Positions 17,151 through 24,942 of a DNA stretch of 64,000 nucleotides are shown piece after piece. Where the stretch lies: positions 310,001 through 374,000 of the forward strand of contig NZ_WHNY01000075.1 in the NCBI RefSeq assembly GCF_013141695.1, given 5' to 3'. The notes beneath the pieces were generated by a model that saw only the letters and a program-made list of their open reading frames with translations, searched no databases and was not told the DNA's origin. Position 1 is the stretch's first letter, and each line of letters starts with the position of its first letter. The stretch is from Paenibacillus plantarum (GTDB lineage Bacteria; Bacillota; Bacilli; Paenibacillales; NBRC-103111). A program made the position numbers and the translations under genes.

Positions 17151-17633
17151 ATCGCTAGAAATAGCTACTCCATTGGTATTGTATTTATTGGCTTGGCTGT
17201 CTTATTGTTGCTAGGCAAATTAGGAGTCTTCCAGTTTATTTTTTCCTTTTTTTGGCCGCTTGTATTACTCGTGCCTGGACTGCTCTTTCATTTGTTGTAT
17301 TTCAACCGTCGATTACCAGCGGGCGTACTCGTTCCTGGCGGCATTTTAACCGTATATGCCCTTATGTTTTTCTTTTGCAATTTATTTGGTTGGGGCTCCA
17401 TGGCCTATATTTGGCCAGGTTTCCTATTAGGCCCAGCAATTGGTTTATATGAGCTTCACTTGTTTGATCGGGGGAGTGATCGCGGGATTTGGATCGCAGC
17501 TATGGTGTTAGGAGTTATTGCTGCAGCGCTTTTTGCTTTGACTTTACTAGTCAAATTAGGGATTTATGTAATCGCTTTGATCCTTGTGGTTGTTGGACTT
17601 TCCATGATTTTCCGAAAGCGAAGATTGTGGTGA
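17151..17633 (+). CDS. LiaF/LiaI-type transmembrane domain protein, probable ATC start
   Basis: This small membrane protein has four hydrophobic segments. The first part (SIGIVFIGLAVLLLLGKLGV ... FWPLVLLVPGLLF) follows the repeated G-x-x-x-L-G / WP-x-x-L-x-x-G pattern of the LiaI/LiaF-like domain found in envelope-stress proteins. The frame has no ATG, GTG or TTG near a ribosome site. A strong GAGGAGGG at 17137-17144 lies 6 bases before ATC at 17151 (reading xARNSYSIG) and a TGA closes the frame at 17136. The TTG at 17193 has no Shine-Dalgarno sequence and would cut into the first membrane segment. I therefore infer ATC initiation (ATT at 17145 is possible). Function is unknown. Confidence 0.7.
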   Translation: MARNSYSIGIVFIGLAVLLLLGKLGVFQFIFSFFWPLVLLVPGLLFHLLYFNRRLPAGVLVPGGILTVYALMFFFCNLFGWGSMAYIWPGFLLGPAIGLYELHLFDRGSDRGIWIAAMVLGVIAAALFALTLLVKLGIYVIALILVVVGLSMIFRKRRLW

Positions 17634-17679
17634 ACTTGCTTCTTTCCAGTTAAAAGTTTTGTTAAGTGTGCCTTTTTTC

Positions 17680-17708
17680 TTGCATAATGTCGAGAAACTG
17701 CGTATACT
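17680..17708 (+). promoter_or_regulatory. Sigma-A promoter of typA
   Basis: TTGCAT (17680-17685) and TATACT (17703-17708) have an exact 17-base spacer. Transcription should start near 17715, immediately before a strong hairpin. Confidence 0.75.
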
Positions 17709-17720
17709 AATGGTAAATGT

Positions 17721-17753
17721 CAAGCGTCGGCGCTTATGTCCGACGCTTGTTTT
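17721..17753 (+). promoter_or_regulatory. Hairpin at the 5' end of the typA leader (possible attenuator)
   Basis: The 10-bp perfect stem CAAGCGTCGG / CCGACGCTTG has a 9-base loop and is followed by TTTTA. It starts about 6 bases after the predicted transcription start and ends 45 bases before the typA ATG. It could act as an attenuator or as a 5' stabiliser. Confidence 0.6.
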
Positions 17754-17797
17754 ATGAACAGAGACGAAAATTATAGGGTAGAGAGGGTTTGACATTC

Positions 17798-19639
17798 ATG
17801 CATGCAAGAGACAAGATTCGCAATATTGCCATCATCGCGCACGTTGACCACGGCAAAACAACACTCGTAGATAAATTGCTTCAACAATCCGGTACATTCC
17901 GCGATAACGAGGCTATTCAAGAAAGAGCGATGGACTCCAACGATCTAGAGAGAGAACGCGGTATTACCATCCTTGCCAAAAATACGGCGATTAATTATAA
18001 AGATTACTTGATTAACATTGTAGATACACCAGGACATGCTGACTTCGGCGGAGAAGTTGAACGTATCATGAAAATGGTAGACGGCGTATTGTTGGTTGTT
18101 GATGCTTTCGAAGGCACAATGCCACAAACGAAATTCGTTCTACGTAAAGCACTTGAGAGCAACCTATCTCCAGTTGTTGTTGTAAACAAAATTGACCGTC
18201 CGAACGCTCGTCCACAAGAAGTTGTTGACGAAGTGCTTGACTTGTTCATCGAGCTTGGCGCGACTGACGAGCAACTTGATTTCCACGTTGTCTATGCATC
18301 CGCATTGCAAGGGACATCAAGCCTCGTTCCAGAGAAACAAGACGATAACATGGAAGCTATCTATGAAACAGTCGTTGGGCACATTCCAGCTCCAACAGAA
18401 GATGTTGAGCAACCATTGCAATTCCTTGTTACATTGATGGATTACAATGAATACTTGGGTCGTATCGGCGTAGGCCGTGTGAACCGTGGTAAAATCCGTC
18501 AAGGTCAAACTGTTGCAGTTATGACTCGTGAAGGCGGACAAAAACAAGCTAGAATCGAGAAACTTTTCGGATTCAGTGGTTTGAAGCGTATTGAAATTGA
18601 AGAAGCCGCTGCAGGGGACATCATTGCCATTGCAGGTATCAAAGATATTAACATTGGTGAAACGGTAGCAGATCCTACGAACCCAGAAGCATTGCCAGTC
18701 TTGAAAATCGATGAGCCAACGCTTCAAATGACATTTATCGTAAACAACTCGCCATTTGCGGGTCGTGAAGGTAAATGGGTTACTTCCCGTAAAATCCGTG
18801 AGCGTCTATACAAAGAGCTTGAAACAGACGTTTCCTTGCGCGTTGAAGATACTGACAGCCCGGATGCATTCGTTGTATCAGGCCGCGGTGAGCTTCACCT
18901 AGGGATTCTGATCGAAAACATGCGCCGTGAAGGCTTTGAATTGCAAGTTTCCAAACCAGAAGTTATCATTCGTCAAATCGACGGACAAAAAATGGAGCCG
19001 ATTGAGCATTTGATCATCGACGTTCCAGAAGACAGTATGGGTTCCGTTATGGAGAGCTTAGGTTCTCGTAAAGCCGAAATGGTCAACATGATCAACAACG
19101 GCAGCGGTAACGTTCGTCTTGAGTTCAAGATCCCAGCACGCGGTTTGATCGGTTACAGAACGAACTTCCTAACGCTTACTCGCGGCTACGGAATTATGAA
19201 CCATGCTTTTGACAGCTATGGTCCATACCAAGGAGCAGGCGTTGGCGGACGTCACGAAGGTGTACTCGTTTCCAGTGAATCTGGCGTATCTACACTTTAC
19301 GGAATTCTTTCTGTCGAAGATCGCGGTATCTTGTTCGTTCATCCACAAACAGAAGTTTACGAAGGTATGGTTGTTGGTGAGCATACACGTGATAATGATA
19401 TCATCGTTAACATTTGTAAAGAAAAAGCAGTAAACAACATCCGTTCCGCAAATAAAGAAGAAACAGTAAAAATGAAAACACCTCGCTCGTACTCTTTGGA
19501 GCAAGCTCTTGAGTACTTGAATGATGATGAGTATTGTGAAATTACACCGAAATCAGTTCGTATCCGTAAAAAGATTTTGAACAAGAGCGAGCGTGAGCGT
19601 GCTGAGAAGCACCGCAAAACAGCAGAAGCTAACGTTTAA
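17798..19639 (+). CDS. typA: Ribosome-associated GTPase TypA/BipA
   Basis: TypA is a translational GTPase of the EF-G class that acts in 50S subunit maturation, mainly under cold or stress. The 613-residue protein carries G1 AHVDHGKTTLVDKLL, G2/G3 with RGITI and DTPGHADFGGEVERI, and G4 NKIDR. Domain II, an EF-G III/V-like part and the BipA C-terminal domain follow (RGLIGYRTNFLTLTRGYGIM; TPRSYSLEQALEYLNDDEYCEITP). The ATG at 17798 is preferred to the TTG at 17789, because GAGAGGG at 17781-17787 spaces correctly to it. Codon use is strongly biased, as in highly expressed genes. In B. subtilis it is YlaG, followed by YlaH as here. Confidence 0.96.
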   Translation: MHARDKIRNIAIIAHVDHGKTTLVDKLLQQSGTFRDNEAIQERAMDSNDLERERGITILAKNTAINYKDYLINIVDTPGHADFGGEVERIMKMVDGVLLVVDAFEGTMPQTKFVLRKALESNLSPVVVVNKIDRPNARPQEVVDEVLDLFIELGATDEQLDFHVVYASALQGTSSLVPEKQDDNMEAIYETVVGHIPAPTEDVEQPLQFLVTLMDYNEYLGRIGVGRVNRGKIRQGQTVAVMTREGGQKQARIEKLFGFSGLKRIEIEEAAAGDIIAIAGIKDINIGETVADPTNPEALPVLKIDEPTLQMTFIVNNSPFAGREGKWVTSRKIRERLYKELETDVSLRVEDTDSPDAFVVSGRGELHLGILIENMRREGFELQVSKPEVIIRQIDGQKMEPIEHLIIDVPEDSMGSVMESLGSRKAEMVNMINNGSGNVRLEFKIPARGLIGYRTNFLTLTRGYGIMNHAFDSYGPYQGAGVGGRHEGVLVSSESGVSTLYGILSVEDRGILFVHPQTEVYEGMVVGEHTRDNDIIVNICKEKAVNNIRSANKEETVKMKTPRSYSLEQALEYLNDDEYCEITPKSVRIRKKILNKSERERAEKHRKTAEANV

Positions 19640-19659
19640 TTCACAAAGTTTTCGAATAA

Positions 19660-19702
19660 AGGGAAATGTGAGCTTTCAAGCCGCATTTCCCTTTATTTTA
19701 TT
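19660..19702 (+). terminator. Terminator after typA
   Basis: AGGGAAATG pairs with CATTTCCCT around an inner AGCTTTCAAG loop, followed by TTATTTTATT. Confidence 0.75.
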
Positions 19703-19775
19703 GTCGTTTTAAGGGATAATGAGGAATGACTTGCTTGGATGACTTAACCTATTAATGAAATGGAGTGTATGTTCG

Positions 19776-20060
19776 TTGACTGCCCTGAATGAATGGTTTG
19801 CCGATCACCTCTTGATCACGTATCTATTAATCTTTGTTTTCATGTCCTATGTGTACAATAAAGTGTTTCGTACACGCAAGTTGCCTGTGCTCAAAGCTGC
19901 GCTAATCTATGTATTGCTAGCAATTGGTTCTGTGATGCTCCTCGTATTCCAAATTGTAGGTTTGCCTATAGTACTTTGTTTAGCCGTAGCGATTTCTTTG
20001 ATGTTCATGGTGAGAATCCGCTATTTTATTGAAAAAAGAACCGGCAAAAGGCCGACTTAA
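19776..20060 (+). CDS. ylaH: YlaH-like membrane protein
   Basis: This 94-residue protein has three hydrophobic segments (LLITYLLIFVFMSYVYNKVF, KAALIYVLLAIGSVMLLVFQIVG and LPIVLCLAVAISLMFMVRI) with the conserved RKLPVLKAALIYVLLA core and a basic tail. It directly follows typA, as ylaH follows ylaG in B. subtilis. The TTG at 19776 has GGAGTG at 19762-19767; the ATG at 19755 lacks a ribosome site. Function is unknown. Confidence 0.8.
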   Translation: MTALNEWFADHLLITYLLIFVFMSYVYNKVFRTRKLPVLKAALIYVLLAIGSVMLLVFQIVGLPIVLCLAVAISLMFMVRIRYFIEKRTGKRPT

Positions 20061-20086
20061 CTTAACGAGCGAGGAGGCCATGCCTA

Positions 20087-20524
20087 ATGACTCGATATTG
20101 GTTAACACCTATTCTCAGCTATTCGCCGCTTGTGTTGGGGGCAGAGCGCATGAGCTGCATGCCTGATGCAGAATTCGAATCGTTCCGCCAGCTTGCAGGC
20201 AAACAGCATCCTCGCTTACTCCAGATGTTTAAAGCGAGCCTCCTGCTGAGTGATGATGAAGAGATGTGTGGATCAGACCTCGTAGAATTAGATTTAACGA
20301 ATGAAGGTAACCTTGTATTTGATGGTGAACCGTTTCATCTATCGCACTGCGCAGAAGCCTTTCTGGATCGTTTGTTGACTAGGCGGGAGGCGAAGGCACT
20401 GCTAATGGCAATGGATGAACAGAGGGAAGCTAGCAATGGGATGCATGCCGTGTGGATCAAGCAATGGCTCAGTTGGTTGGATGCTGGTTATGATATTGTT
20501 TTACTAAGAGAGGATGGACGCTGA
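20087..20524 (+). CDS. Hypothetical protein
   Basis: The 145-residue soluble protein is not recognised. It starts MTRYWLTPILSYSPLVLGAERM and has an acidic Leu-rich middle and a helical C-terminal part (HAVWIKQWLSWLDAGYDIVLL). There is no signal peptide, membrane segment or catalytic motif. The start follows a GAGGAGG site at 20070-20076. It lies 26 bases after ylaH and its stop nearly touches the next small gene, so ylaH and the two unknowns probably form one unit downstream of typA. Confidence 0.72.
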   Translation: MTRYWLTPILSYSPLVLGAERMSCMPDAEFESFRQLAGKQHPRLLQMFKASLLLSDDEEMCGSDLVELDLTNEGNLVFDGEPFHLSHCAEAFLDRLLTRREAKALLMAMDEQREASNGMHAVWIKQWLSWLDAGYDIVLLREDGR

Positions 20525-20525
20525 G

Positions 20526-20807
20526 ATGAAACTAGGGGATGCTTTTTTCAATTGGCTGCAAATGCATATTGTATCTCAGGCTCGTCCTGAGGATGAAGCG
20601 GCCAAAGAAACGCTTGATTTTTTTGCACTTATTTTAGTCGAAGATCACGGGGTTAGTAATCTTGAAGTGTTGCCTCTCGAAGATCCAACGAAAATATGGA
20701 TTGGCTATGACCATGAAGGGGAATATCATAAGCATTGTTTCGACCGCGAGAGTGCGGAGAAGCTGTTGGACGATATCAATTCGAATCCCATTTACAATAA
20801 TCAATAG
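20526..20807 (+). CDS. Hypothetical small acidic protein
   Basis: This is a 93-residue protein starting MKLGDAFFNWLQMHIVSQARP. It is predicted to be alpha/beta (TLDFFALILVEDHGVSNLEVL; IWIGYDHEGEYHKHCFDRESAEKLLDDI). I do not recognise the family. An upstream in-frame ATG at 20514 touches the AGAGAGG site, so the ATG at 20526, just after the previous stop, is the better start. The tight coupling suggests it works with the preceding unknown protein. Confidence 0.7.
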   Translation: MKLGDAFFNWLQMHIVSQARPEDEAAKETLDFFALILVEDHGVSNLEVLPLEDPTKIWIGYDHEGEYHKHCFDRESAEKLLDDINSNPIYNNQ

Positions 20808-20843
20808 CGGTTTAACGCTGTGAATTAAGGACATATCTTTAAC

Positions 20844-20895
20844 AAATCAACGTACACTTTAATATATCTGGGCAATAAGGAGTGCCTGTTGATTT
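20844..20895 (+). other. Structured inverted repeat downstream of the small unknown gene
   Basis: AAATCAAC (20844-20851) pairs with GTTGATTT (20888-20895). After a symmetric 3+3 internal loop, CACT (20855-20858) pairs with AGTG (20881-20884), closing a 22-base loop. There is no T-run, so it is not a typical terminator. Confidence 0.45.
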
Positions 20896-20935
20896 GAAAA
20901 TAGATACATAATGGTGGAACGCTTGGCACTCGCTA

Positions 20936-20944
20936 TGCTATACT
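20936..20944 (+). promoter_or_regulatory. Extended -10 promoter of the 47-residue gene
   Basis: TGCTATACT is an extended -10 box (TGn plus TATACT). No good -35 lies at the usual distance, which extended -10 promoters tolerate. The start would be near 20951, giving a 42-base leader. Confidence 0.5.
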
Positions 20945-20992
20945 GTAAGTGTAAGGAGCGTTTTCAACCACCTAGTAGGAGGCGCAAACGAT

Positions 20993-21136
20993 ATGGCTGA
21001 ACTTCTAACAGCTGCACCGATGCAATGGATAGATAGCGCCCACATGATGAATAAAGCTGAATATGCGAAAGCTTGTGAGAGCCGAGATGCCCTTTTTTCA
21101 CTCGGCCAAGTTTTTGATGCGATAAAAAAAGCCTAG
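20993..21136 (+). CDS. Small protein of 47 residues, unknown function
   Basis: The ATG at 20993 follows an excellent TAGGAGG site (20976-20982). The frame reads MAELLTAAPMQWIDSAHM and ends in SLGQVFDAIKKA before TAG at 21134. It is a soluble, amphipathic, single-cysteine peptide. The gene has its own extended -10 promoter, and a strong terminator whose 5' arm contains its last codons and stop, so it forms a complete miniature transcription unit. I do not recognise the family. Confidence 0.75.
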   Translation: MAELLTAAPMQWIDSAHMMNKAEYAKACESRDALFSLGQVFDAIKKA

Positions 21137-21163
21137 ATCTGCGTATGCAGGCAGGCTTTTTGT
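21125..21163 (+). terminator. Terminator overlapping the end of the 47-residue gene
   Basis: AAAAAGCCT pairs with AGGCTTTTT, with inner stem CTGC/GCAG around GTAT. The stop codon of the small gene is inside the 5' side. On the minus strand it also gives a U-run, so it may serve the convergent lipoprotein gene too. Confidence 0.85.
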
Positions 21164-21176
21164 CATCTTCGGCGAT

Positions 21177-21725
21177 TTATCGGGCTGGAACCTGGGGGCT
21201 ATTCCCATTGGGACCTGCGTTATCGATGTCTGGATCATTGCGGATATCACGTGGCAGTTGTGGCATCACACGACCAACGATATCAGCCATTTGTTCTGCA
21301 AAGCCTTGTATAGGTCTTCCTGCTTGAATGTTATCCCGGATGTTGCGTAAGCGTTGATCTAAATCCATATCAGCCGTCACGATTGCATTGACACCATAAG
21401 GATCTTTCTTGAGTGCCTCGGCCACTGAATATTTAACGGTACCGACTTTGGCTCGATCAAGCTCCTTCTTAATATTAATGCCGACGACAGCTGTATTGCC
21501 GAAGACGACGCAATGTGCGCTTTCAACCAGCGGGATACCCATTGCTAGGTTTTCCAAATGCGCTGCAACCGCCTTGGAATCTTTGATTTCTAGCTTTTGC
21601 GGAGCAATTTGTTGAACTTTTACTTGCTTTTGATTCGTATCTTGAGAGGGGGCACCACTTTTCGGCGCTTGACTGCAGCCTACCGCGAGGATCAGTATCA
21701 GTCCGCATACGTATATTAGTCTCAC
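21177..21725 (-). CDS. ylaJ: YhcN/YlaJ family sporulation lipoprotein
   Basis: The 182-residue lipoprotein has an N-terminal hydrophobic segment (LIYVCGLILILAVGC) whose LAVGC fits a lipobox. The YhcN/YlaJ domain follows: AHLENLAMGIPLVESAHCVVFGNTAVVGINI, then SVAEALKKDPYGVNAIVTADMDLDQRL. Family members coat spores or act at the inner spore membrane. In B. subtilis ylaJ precedes ylaK (phoH-like), as here, although this copy is divergent from it. The GTG at 21725 follows AAGGGAA at a good distance; the longer frame to 21902 lacks a signal sequence at its start and is rejected. The Pro/Asn-rich tail is odd. Confidence 0.87.
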   Translation of the reverse strand: MRLIYVCGLILILAVGCSQAPKSGAPSQDTNQKQVKVQQIAPQKLEIKDSKAVAAHLENLAMGIPLVESAHCVVFGNTAVVGINIKKELDRAKVGTVKYSVAEALKKDPYGVNAIVTADMDLDQRLRNIRDNIQAGRPIQGFAEQMADIVGRVMPQLPRDIRNDPDIDNAGPNGNSPQVPAR

Positions 21726-21838
21726 CAGAATCGTTCCCTTCTTTCCTTGAATCTCGCGTTTAGTTTGTCCTGTACAGTTAGGTTGTATGTATGAATATAA
21801 CCAATGATCTAACGCCAAATCTGGGAGGGGACACACCA

Positions 21839-23170
21839 ATGAAAAAAATTTACGTGTTAGATACCAATGTACTGCTTCAGGATCCCAATGCTTTATTCGC
21901 ATTTGAAGATAATGAAGTGGTCATACCCGCCGTGGTGTTGGAAGAAATCGATTCTAAGAAACGAAATGCGGATGAAATCGGTCGCAATGCTAGACATGTC
22001 TCGAGATTACTAGACGGATTAAGAGCCAAAGGCAATTTATCTGATGGTATTACACTTGGACATGGCGGCAGTATTAAAGTGGAGCTTAACCATCGCAGCT
22101 TTGCCAAACTACAAGATACGTTCGCTGAATTAACGAACGACAATCGTATTCTAGCAGTTGCACTTAATTACCATTTGGAAGAACAAGAGAATGATGTAGC
22201 TAGACCTGTCGTTATTGTGAGTAAAGATACGTTGGTCCGAATTAAGGCGGATGTACTGGGTATTCCTGCACAGGATTACTTAACAGATCGGATTGTAGCT
22301 CAAACCGATATGTATACTGGTTATATCACGCTCTTTGTTCATCCTTCGATTATTGATGAATTCTATTCGTATCGCTTCTTGACCGTGACTTCACTTAATT
22401 TGAGCTATATGCTGCACCCGCACGAATTCGTGATCCTGCGCGATGAGCTGGGCTCTTCCAAGTCCGCACTGCTCAAAGTTACACCAGATGCCAAAAAGCT
22501 TGAGCCGCTTTACATGAGTAATGATCCCATCTGGGGAATTGCCGCGCGCAATGCGCAGCAGCGAATGGCTCTTGAGCTGTTGCTCAATGACGATATCCCG
22601 CTCGTCACCCTAACTGGGAAAGCGGGTACAGGTAAAACGCTGCTTACGTTAGCTGCTGGGCTCATGAAAATTGAGGATGATCGTAAATATAAGAAATTAT
22701 TAATTGCTCGTCCGGTTGTTCCGATGGGCAAGGATATCGGTTACCTGCCTGGTGAAAAAGATGAAAAGCTGCGCCCTTGGATGCAGCCGATCTATGATAA
22801 TTTGGAATACTTATTCGATACCAAAAAACCAGGTGATATTGAAAAAATACTTGCCGGTCTAGGTAGTATTCAAGTAGAGGCGTTAACGTATATTCGGGGA
22901 CGTTCCATACCTGGGCAATTTATTATTATCGATGAAGCGCAGAACCTATCGAAGCACGAAGTGAAAACGATCGTATCTCGTGTGGGAGAGGGCAGTAAAA
23001 TCGTTCTCCTGGGTGATCCCGATCAAATTGACCATCCATACCTGGATGCATCAAGCAATGGGCTTACGTACGTGGTGGAGCGCTTTAAACAGGAAGGTAT
23101 AAGCGGACATATCACATTAGAACGCGGCGAACGCTCGCATCTCGCTCAATTGGCTGCAGATTTGCTCTAA
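21839..23170 (+). CDS. PhoH-like ATPase with N-terminal PIN domain (YlaK)
   Basis: The 443-residue protein has an N-terminal PIN nuclease domain (IYVLDTNVLLQDPNAL with its first catalytic Asp; later NDNRILAVAL and VIVSKDTLVRIKAD). It is fused to a PhoH ATPase with Walker A TGKAGTGKTLLTLAAGL and Walker B FIIIDEAQNLSKHEVKT, then LLGDPDQIDHPYLD. PIN-PhoH proteins are ATP-driven RNA-processing or toxin-like RNases. The ATG at 21839 follows GGGAGGGG at 21822-21829; an upstream in-frame start at 21791 lacks a ribosome site. The promoter region is shared with the divergent YlaJ gene. B. subtilis has the same ylaJ-ylaK order. Confidence 0.92.
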   Translation: MKKIYVLDTNVLLQDPNALFAFEDNEVVIPAVVLEEIDSKKRNADEIGRNARHVSRLLDGLRAKGNLSDGITLGHGGSIKVELNHRSFAKLQDTFAELTNDNRILAVALNYHLEEQENDVARPVVIVSKDTLVRIKADVLGIPAQDYLTDRIVAQTDMYTGYITLFVHPSIIDEFYSYRFLTVTSLNLSYMLHPHEFVILRDELGSSKSALLKVTPDAKKLEPLYMSNDPIWGIAARNAQQRMALELLLNDDIPLVTLTGKAGTGKTLLTLAAGLMKIEDDRKYKKLLIARPVVPMGKDIGYLPGEKDEKLRPWMQPIYDNLEYLFDTKKPGDIEKILAGLGSIQVEALTYIRGRSIPGQFIIIDEAQNLSKHEVKTIVSRVGEGSKIVLLGDPDQIDHPYLDASSNGLTYVVERFKQEGISGHITLERGERSHLAQLAADLL

Positions 23171-23176
23171 ATAGAG

Positions 23177-23207
23177 AAAAGCCCACATCAGCCGATGTGG
23201 GCTTTTT
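23177..23207. terminator. Bidirectional terminator between phoH-like gene and next minus-strand gene
   Basis: The perfect stem GCCCACATC / GATGTGGGC has an AGCC loop, with AAAA before and TTTTT after, so it can work in both directions. Confidence 0.88.
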
Positions 23208-23214
23208 GCTGCAT

Positions 23215-23703
23215 TTACCGAAGGATTTCGATGCTGCAGCGATAAGCTTTGGCAATTCCGTGCATGAGCTCTTCGAGCTGCCGATCAACGACGTATACGT
23301 CGTGGTCGCCATCTTTGTACTGGGCGATGAGATGCTCTTCAACCTGAAGGGCGGCTTGATCAACCTCAACAGCGGGACTAATCGCAGTAAAGCGGAAAGG
23401 GATCACGATTTTATCGTATAGATAGTTATGTTCTGCACGACTAGTGAACCCGTAGTCACTGAACAAATCCGTCAATTCTGCATCTTCAACTAGCAAACGG
23501 AGCTCCATTACCGTGGTCTCAATATTAAAATGGGCCATGACTTCAAGCGCAGCGCGTTGTTGCTCTTCGTTACTAACAATCAGCATTTCTTTATCGCGAT
23601 CGAATAACTCGACTTTGCCGGCAAGCGCTTTGACGATTTGGGCATAGAAGCCAGGTATTTTTCCTTCGGGTAGATCCATCATAAGACCAATTTTAGATTC
23701 CAT
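23215..23703 (-). CDS. Hypothetical protein
   Basis: This 162-residue soluble protein starts MESKIGLMMDLPEGKIPGFY. It appears to be alpha/beta with a Glu/Asp-rich middle (VMELRLLVEDAELTDLFSDYG) and no signal peptide or catalytic motif. It is convergent to the phoH-like gene and ends at their shared terminator. The start has GTGAGGAA 9-10 bases upstream. By position it corresponds to the gene after ylaK in Bacillus, but I cannot confirm the family. Confidence 0.72.
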   Translation of the reverse strand: MESKIGLMMDLPEGKIPGFYAQIVKALAGKVELFDRDKEMLIVSNEEQQRAALEVMAHFNIETTVMELRLLVEDAELTDLFSDYGFTSRAEHNYLYDKIVIPFRFTAISPAVEVDQAALQVEEHLIAQYKDGDHDVYVVDRQLEELMHGIAKAYRCSIEILR

Positions 23704-23744
23704 GTTTGTTGTTCCTCACTTTTCCATGCATTATCCCTACTAGT

Positions 23745-24842
23745 TTACAGAGATAATTTGAGTTTCACAACTGCCACGCCTTTTTTGGTTTCAACACTGA
23801 TCACATCGAGGTAGCTCACTACTTTTTTTGGTACAAAACCTAAAGAAAATTCCTTCGTAAAGTCTGCGATGGTCGTATCTGGCAGCTTAAAGCTGTTAAA
23901 TTCAAGATTATTAACAACGAAGCTGACTTCATTCAAGTTCTCTGCATTCGTAAGAAGGACGAAGTTCCCTTGTATGGCTATCTGCAAGTCACCTTTTTTG
24001 CCAGTCGCGACCATAGCGCCTTCTTTGAATTCAAAGTTCAACGTTTTCAGAAGATCGCTCTTGGAATGAAGATACGTATTGAAATCTGTGTCTGTCAAAT
24101 TGACAACGGGCGTCGTGGAAGTAATGCTAATATACTTGCTGTCCGACATAAGGAATTGTGGCAGCTCGCGGAAGGCCGAAGATAAATTGTCCAGATAATC
24201 TCTCGCCAAAGGCAAGCCTTCTTGCTTCCATTGATCATTTAAGCTCTTGATTTGAGTCGCAATAGCTTGAGCTTGTACACTGACAGCCAGCTGTTTGTCC
24301 AGTTCTTCTTGAAGCTTGACGAGTCGCTCGCGCTGTTCAAGGAATTTTGTTTTGGTATTCTGCAGCTCAGTGCGAGAATTCGCTAGTTCCGTTTGCAACT
24401 TCGTGAGTTTCTGAAAGGAATCCGTGAACTGCGCGAGTGAACGATGGTCATTCGTGATGATCATCTGTAAGTATTCGAACATGCGCAAGACGTCAGTGAA
24501 GGAATTTGCCGCGAAAAGTAGCATCCAGATCGAGTCTCGATCTCCTGTATAGTACGCTCGAAGCACTTTGCCTGCATGCTTGCGAGTTACATCCACATTG
24601 CCATTTTGCTTTACGATATCTTGTTCATTCTGCTTGATTTGCTCACCAATTTTGGCATCCTGCTCGTTCAGACGAGCGACCTCTTTATCGATTTCGAAAA
24701 TAGTGAGCCCTTTCTGGAGCAGTTCCTTGGCTTCATCTTGAGATGAATTCGTTTCTTCGGCCAAAGCGCCTCCAGAAGGCAATGAAATTTGTATGAGCAA
24801 AACAATGGATAACAGCAAGGCTGTGAGTTTTTTAGAATTCAT
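23745..24842 (-). CDS. Secreted coiled-coil protein with PcsB/CwlO-like N-terminal part
   Basis: The 365-residue protein has a clear signal peptide (LTALLLSIVLLIQISLPSGGALAEE). Residues 35-230 are long coiled coils around the loop HAGKVLRAYYTGDRDSIWMLLFAANSFTDVL, the pattern of the coiled-coil domain of CwlO, PcsB and EnvC, which bind FtsEX. Unlike those proteins there is no C-terminal NlpC/P60, CHAP or LytM enzyme. Instead residues 240-365 form a beta-rich domain ending in a VVKLKLSL strand, reminiscent of the YpmS/DUF2140 type. A structural or regulatory role at the wall is inference. The start has GGGGGAGA upstream. Confidence 0.75.
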   Translation of the reverse strand: MNSKKLTALLLSIVLLIQISLPSGGALAEETNSSQDEAKELLQKGLTIFEIDKEVARLNEQDAKIGEQIKQNEQDIVKQNGNVDVTRKHAGKVLRAYYTGDRDSIWMLLFAANSFTDVLRMFEYLQMIITNDHRSLAQFTDSFQKLTKLQTELANSRTELQNTKTKFLEQRERLVKLQEELDKQLAVSVQAQAIATQIKSLNDQWKQEGLPLARDYLDNLSSAFRELPQFLMSDSKYISITSTTPVVNLTDTDFNTYLHSKSDLLKTLNFEFKEGAMVATGKKGDLQIAIQGNFVLLTNAENLNEVSFVVNNLEFNSFKLPDTTIADFTKEFSLGFVPKKVVSYLDVISVETKKGVAVVKLKLSL

Positions 24843-24895
24843 TGATGGTATTCTCCCCCTATGAATAGATTATCATATTTCTATTAAATGAAGCA

Positions 24896-24934
24896 CAAAA
24901 AAATACTTACCTTCGGGGAAAGGTAAGTATTTAA
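24896..24934 (-). terminator. Terminator after the minus-strand lipoprotein gene
   Basis: On the minus strand AAATACTTACC pairs with GGTAAGTATTT, followed by a run of T (plus-strand A at 24897-24904). It separates the lipoprotein gene from the coiled-coil gene. Confidence 0.85.
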
Positions 24935-24942
24935 CTCCATAC

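Noticed and set aside
18317..18727. 136-residue antisense frame over typA
   Set aside because: A shadow of strongly biased codons in typA, with no ribosome site and no motif.
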